Position numbers and translations under genes: made by a program. From positions 1 to 7,683 of the forward strand of contig JAEZGC010000097.1 in assembly GCA_023437345.1 (NCBI GenBank): 7,683 nucleotides of DNA, given 5' to 3'. A model generated the notes under the pieces. That model had not been told where the DNA came from. It ran no database searches and saw only the letters and a list, made by a program, of their open reading frames with translations. Shown piece by piece: positions 5,160 to 7,683 of the stretch. The stretch is from Actinomycetes bacterium (GTDB taxonomy: Bacteria > Actinomycetota > Actinomycetes > Propionibacteriales > Propionibacteriaceae). Positions within the stretch are counted from its first letter, which is position 1; each line of letters begins with the position of its first letter.

Positions 5160-7683
5160 ATGAACACCGCTGACGTCCGCCAGCGTTTCCTTGACTTCTT
5201 CGCGGGGCGGGAGCACACCATCGTGCCCTCGGCGCCGCTGGTCTACAACGACCCCACCCTGCTGTTCGTCAACGCCGGCATGGTGCCGTTCAAGCCCTAC
5301 TTCACCGGCGCCGAGGAGCCGCCGTTCAAGCGGGCGGTGAGCGTCCAGAAGTGCGTCCGCACCCTCGACATCGAGGAGGTCGGCAAGACCACCCGGCATG
5401 GCACCTTCTTCCAGATGCCGGGCAACTTCTCGTTCGGCGACTACTTCAAGGAAGGCGCCATCGAGTTCGCCTGGGACCTGGTCACCGGGGATGCCGCCCG
5501 GGGCGGCTACGGGTTCGATCCCGAGCGGGTCTGGGTGACGGTCTACCTCGACGACGACGAGGCCATCGAGCTGTGGAAGCAGGTCGGCGTGCCGTCCGAG
5601 CGGATCCAGCGCCGCGGCCTGAAGGACAACTACTGGCACATGGGCATCCCCGGCCCCGGTGGGCCGTGCTCGGAGATCTACATCGACCGCGGCCCCGAGT
5701 TCGGTGCCGACGGCGGGCCGATCGCCGACGAGGACCGCTTCCTCGAGATCTGGAACCTTGTCTTCCAGACCGAGGAACTCTCCGCGGTGCGCGCCAAGGA
5801 CGACTTCGACGTCGCCGGACCGCTGCCCAGCCGGAACATCGACACCGGTGCGGGCCTGGAGCGGATCGCCTTCCTGCTGCAGGGCGTCGACAACATGTAC
5901 GAGATCGACGAGGTGTTCCCGGTGCTCGCCAAGGCCGGCGAGCTGGCCGGCCGCCGGTACGGTGCTGACCCCGGCGACGATGTCAGGATGCGCGTGGTCG
6001 CCGACCACGTCCGCTCCTCGCTGATGCTGATGACCGACGGCGTCACCCCGGGCAACGAGGCGCGCGGCTACGTGCTGCGACGACTGCTGCGCCGCTCGAT
6101 CCGGGCGATGCGGCTGTTGGGGGTCAACGACCCGGTGCTGCCTGAGCTGCTGCCGGTGAGCCGGGCCAGGATGGCGGCGTCCTACCCCGAGATCGACCAG
6201 CAGTGGGCGCGCGTCAGCCAGGTCGCCTACGCCGAGGAGGAGGCGTTCCGGCGGACCCTCGCCGCGGGCACCCAGATCTTCGACCTCGCCGCGGCGGACG
6301 CGAAGGCGTCAGGTGCCGCAGCGCTCCCCGGCGACTCCGCTTTCAAGCTCCACGACACCTACGGGTTCCCGATCGACCTCACCCTCGAGATGGCGGCCGA
6401 GCAAGGGCTGGAGGTCGACCGCGAGGGCTTCCGCCGGCTGATGCAGGAGCAGAAGGACCGGGCCAAGGCCGATGCCCGCGCCAAGAAGGCCGGTGCGGTC
6501 TCGTCCGAGGCCTACAAGGCGCTGCGCGCCGGCGGCGAGGTGCCCTTCCTCGGCTTCACCGAGCTGACCGCCGACACCACGGTCCGCGGCATCATCGCCG
6601 ACGGACGGCTGGTCGACGCCGCCCGCCCCGGCGACGTTGTCGAGGTCGTCCTTGACGAGACCCCGTTCTACGCCGAGGCCGGCGGCCAGGACGCGGACTC
6701 CGGGCTGATCACCGCGTCCGGGCTCAGCCTCGAGGTGCTCGACGTACAGCGCCCGGTGCCGGGGCTGGTGGTGCACCAGGTGCGGGTCGAGGACGGCGAG
6801 CTTGCCGCCGGGACCAGGGTCCAGGCGGCGGTGGACGCCGCGGCGCGGGCCAGGGCCTGCCAGGCGCACACCGCCACCCACATCGTGAACGCCTCGCTGC
6901 GTCAGCTGCTCGGCGAGGGCACCCACCAGGCCGGGTCGTACAACCGGCCGGGGTACCTCAGGTTCGACTTCAACAGCCCGCAGGCGCTGTCGACGATGCT
7001 GCAGCAGGACCTCGAAGGGGTGGCCAACGAGGCGATCCGCGCCGACTACGAGGTCAACGCGAGGGAGCTGCCGCTGGTCGAGGCGCGCGCCCTCGGTGCG
7101 CAGGCGATGTTCGGCGAGAAGTACGGCGACATCGTGAGGATGGTCGAGTTCGCCGGGCCGTGGTCGCGGGAACTCTGCGGTGGCACCCACGTTGAGCGCA
7201 CCTCCCAGATCGGCCTCCTCAGCCTGCTCGGTGAGGCGTCGGTGGGGTCGGGGATCCGGCGGGTCGAGGCGCTTGTCAACGCCGACGCCTTCGACCACCT
7301 GGCCAAGGAACGCGCCCTGGTGGCGAACCTCGCCGACCTGCTCAAGGTCCAGCCCGACCAGCTGACCGACCGGGTCTCCAAGCTGGTGGCCCAGCTGAAG
7401 GCTGTCGAGAAGGAACTCGCCGCGGTACGCAGCCGGCAGCTCCTCGAACGCGTCCCCGCGCTGGTGGCAGCGGCACAGCCGGTCGGCAACTACCGGCTCC
7501 TCGCCGAGCACCTGCCCGGGGTCGGCGCCGAGGACCTGCGCACCCTGGCCACCGAGGCCCGCGAGCGGTTCGGTGGCGAGGCTGCGGTGGTGGCGCTGAT
7601 CGGCGGGGAGGCGAAGCCCGCGCTCATCGTCGTGGCCCGGATCGTGCGCCCCGTGATCGTCGCGCTGAACTGGCTCGCCAACC
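5160..7683 (+). CDS. alaS: Alanyl-tRNA synthetase, 3' end beyond window, C-terminus atypical
   Basis: AlaRS is a cytoplasmic class II synthetase that charges tRNA-Ala and clears Ser- and Gly-tRNA-Ala errors. 841 codons are visible with no stop. The catalytic core (about 1-240) has RTLDIEEVGKTTRHGTFFQM with the ATP-contacting Arg79, GNFSFGDYF, PGPGGPCSEIY and motif 3 DTGAGLERIAFLLQG (from 228). The tRNA-recognition helices follow (NEARGYVLRRLLRRSIRAMR). The editing domain keeps all four metal ligands: HTATH (His570, His574) and CGGTH (Cys673, His677). A coiled-coil stretch (about 725-765) leads to the C-Ala domain. The start is set by AGGA seven bases upstream and the conserved opening QRFLDFFAGREHTIVPSAPL. 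From about residue 827 (nt 7638) the sequence stops resembling AlaRS: after KPALIVVA, homologues continue with an Ala/Gly-rich C-Ala helix, but here a hydrophobic RIVRPVIVALNWLAN appears in frame. This may be an assembly join or a real fusion. Confidence 0.95.
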   Translation, partial: MNTADVRQRFLDFFAGREHTIVPSAPLVYNDPTLLFVNAGMVPFKPYFTGAEEPPFKRAVSVQKCVRTLDIEEVGKTTRHGTFFQMPGNFSFGDYFKEGAIEFAWDLVTGDAARGGYGFDPERVWVTVYLDDDEAIELWKQVGVPSERIQRRGLKDNYWHMGIPGPGGPCSEIYIDRGPEFGADGGPIADEDRFLEIWNLVFQTEELSAVRAKDDFDVAGPLPSRNIDTGAGLERIAFLLQGVDNMYEIDEVFPVLAKAGELAGRRYGADPGDDVRMRVVADHVRSSLMLMTDGVTPGNEARGYVLRRLLRRSIRAMRLLGVNDPVLPELLPVSRARMAASYPEIDQQWARVSQVAYAEEEAFRRTLAAGTQIFDLAAADAKASGAAALPGDSAFKLHDTYGFPIDLTLEMAAEQGLEVDREGFRRLMQEQKDRAKADARAKKAGAVSSEAYKALRAGGEVPFLGFTELTADTTVRGIIADGRLVDAARPGDVVEVVLDETPFYAEAGGQDADSGLITASGLSLEVLDVQRPVPGLVVHQVRVEDGELAAGTRVQAAVDAAARARACQAHTATHIVNASLRQLLGEGTHQAGSYNRPGYLRFDFNSPQALSTMLQQDLEGVANEAIRADYEVNARELPLVEARALGAQAMFGEKYGDIVRMVEFAGPWSRELCGGTHVERTSQIGLLSLLGEASVGSGIRRVEALVNADAFDHLAKERALVANLADLLKVQPDQLTDRVSKLVAQLKAVEKELAAVRSRQLLERVPALVAAAQPVGNYRLLAEHLPGVGAEDLRTLATEARERFGGEAAVVALIGGEAKPALIVVARIVRPVIVALNWLAN

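Noticed and set aside
4950..6008. Minus-strand frame of 352 codons opposite alaS start
   Set aside because: Composition is that of a GC-bias shadow and the opposite strand encodes a well-conserved AlaRS core.
6309..7511. Minus-strand frame of 400 codons opposite the AlaRS editing domain
   Set aside because: Shadow frame; the plus strand carries the HTATH and CGGTH editing motifs.
5160..7637. Frameshift in alaS
   Set aside because: The frame was followed codon by codon from the ATG at 5160 to the window end and is continuous; only the last stretch departs from AlaRS.

Overview
The window is about 7.7 kb of very GC-rich, densely coding DNA with strong G/C preference at third codon positions. 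Gene content and protein sequences point to a high-GC actinobacterium. The AspRS and RarA sequences and the DUF948/small membrane protein/alaS order fit this; a Propionibacteriales-like lineage is only a guess. No mobile element gene, CRISPR array, rRNA or tRNA was found.

Layout, left to right. Positions 1-233 hold the 3' end of hisS (histidyl-tRNA synthetase) on the + strand. After a 95-bp gap with a GC hairpin and a possible promoter comes aspS (329-2140, +), a full-length aspartyl-tRNA synthetase with a His31 signature that suggests a non-discriminating enzyme. From 2141 to 2325 lies a repeat-rich convergent gap. It holds GGGACTGTCCC palindromes (one of them inside the last aspS codons), two degenerate 30-bp direct repeats, a perfect 14-bp-stem hairpin and three tandem 19-bp units. 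A PadR-family repressor gene follows on the - strand (2958-2326), with a Gly/Phe/Pro-rich N-terminal tail and a palindrome over its probable -10 box. Diverging from it is rarA (3055-4434, +), a replication-associated AAA+ ATPase that is probably translated from a leaderless GTG. Next come two small membrane-anchored proteins, a DUF948-type protein (4499-4876) and a 75-residue protein (4876-5103) whose start overlaps the previous stop by one base. A perfect 10-bp inverted repeat surrounds the stop codon of the second one. alaS (alanyl-tRNA synthetase) starts at 5160 and runs off the right edge.

How the genes work together: three of the genes charge tRNAs (His, Asp, Ala), RarA acts at stalled replication forks, and the two small proteins belong to a membrane-anchored pair commonly seen before alaS in actinobacteria. 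This is mostly a conserved housekeeping neighbourhood; the accessory-looking part is the repeat block plus padR (about 2.1-3.0 kb).

I do not see a convincing undescribed system. The points most worth a second look are the apparent break in AlaS homology near 7638, where the last 15 visible codons resemble a DUF21/CNNM-type membrane protein rather than AlaS; the repeat block that reaches into the 3' end of aspS; the PadR operator/promoter arrangement; and the hairpin plus tiny leader frame before alaS.
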